Assembly (NCBI GenBank): GCA_027459365.1
Contig: DAIDIM010000070.1
Location: 1 to 5,627, forward strand
DNA: 5,627 nucleotides
Direction of reading: 5' to 3'
Origin: Chlamydiota bacterium
GTDB lineage: Bacteria > Chlamydiota > Chlamydiia > Chlamydiales > SM23-39
The notes under the pieces are model-generated. The model saw only the letters and a list, made by a program, of their open reading frames with translations. It was not told the DNA's origin and did not search any database. The translations under genes and the position numbers were made by a program. How positions within the stretch are numbered: position 1 is the stretch's first letter; each line of letters begins with the position of its first letter. Positions 5,497 through 5,627 of the stretch are shown here, piece after piece.

Positions 5497-5625
5497 ATGG
5501 TAGATGTTGACCCCCTAGACCTCGTAAAATCAGTTAAATTGAGGTGCTTTGGAGAAGTTCAACAGGAAAAGCTCTTTAATTGTCTGAGAGTATTTCTTAA
5601 TAGATTGGATGTTAGTTGGTTATAA
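5497..5625 (+). CDS. Possible 42-codon small gene or gene fragment
   Basis: An ATG at 5497 opens a plus-strand frame that ends at TAA 5623-5625, divergent from scc4 and 74 nt from its start. The peptide (begins MVDVDPLDLVKSVKLRCFG, ends LNRLDVSWL) has a protein-like mix of hydrophobic and charged residues and probably forms two helices. It matches no family I recognise. GGAAG lies 4 nt before the ATG, a possible but close ribosome site. A TATAAT overlaps the start codon and so cannot serve as its promoter. It may be a real small protein, the 5' remnant of a broken gene, or chance. Confidence 0.28.
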   Translation: MVDVDPLDLVKSVKLRCFGEVQQEKLFNCLRVFLNRLDVSWL

Positions 5626-5627
5626 AA

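Noticed and set aside
5493..5498. TATAAT on the plus strand as a promoter
   Set aside because: It overlaps the ATG of the small frame and has no acceptable -35 at 16-18 nt.
1..5627. CRISPR arrays, tRNA or rRNA genes, insertion sequences
   Set aside because: No regularly spaced repeats, tRNA-like cloverleaf, rRNA segments or transposase motifs were seen on either strand.

Overview
The window carries a minus-strand type III secretion (T3S) gene cluster that, from gene order and protein signatures, belongs to the phylum Chlamydiae. Read 5'->3' on the minus strand the order is Scc4-like chaperone, CdsD (SctD with FHA domains), CdsE, CdsF needle, CdsG, a CT668-like protein and CdsN ATPase. This matches the CT663-CT669 order of Chlamydia trachomatis. 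An N-terminal FHA pair on an SctD protein and an Scc4-type chaperone beside it are chlamydial traits. The short CdsD (601 aa) and the gene content at the edges suggest an environmental (Chlamydia-like, amoeba- or arthropod-associated) lineage rather than the genus Chlamydia. That placement is inference, not a sequence search.

Layout. Positions 1-155 hold the 3' end of a plus-strand reading frame that converges on cdsN. cdsN (172-1488) is the last T3S gene here. Between cdsN and the CT668-like gene lies a 124-nt spacer that contains a stable hairpin, a tandem 9-mer and an unbroken 49-codon minus-strand frame overlapping both neighbours. The CT668-like gene (1613-2236) looks like the SctI inner rod by its C-terminus. 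Next come cdsG (2233-2688), cdsF (2699-2947), cdsE (2957-3187), cdsD (3228-5033) and scc4 (5030-5422). Positions 5423-5627 hold the presumed promoter region of the operon and a possible 42-codon plus-strand frame.

The genes are packed like one transcription unit: scc4/cdsD and cdsG/CT668-like overlap through ATGA, cdsE/cdsF and cdsF/cdsG are 9-10 nt apart, and cdsD/cdsE are 40 nt apart.

How they work together: CdsD forms an inner-membrane ring of the basal body. CdsE and CdsG are expected to hold the needle subunit CdsF soluble in the cytoplasm. The CT668-like protein probably forms the rod inside the basal body. CdsN unfolds and unloads substrates at the base. Scc4 is a chaperone that in C. 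trachomatis also binds RNA polymerase.

The most interesting points are the hidden 49-codon frame and hairpin before cdsN, the lack of cysteine in the needle and in the periplasmic part of CdsD, the SctI-like assignment, and the break in synteny after cdsN where cdsO would be expected.
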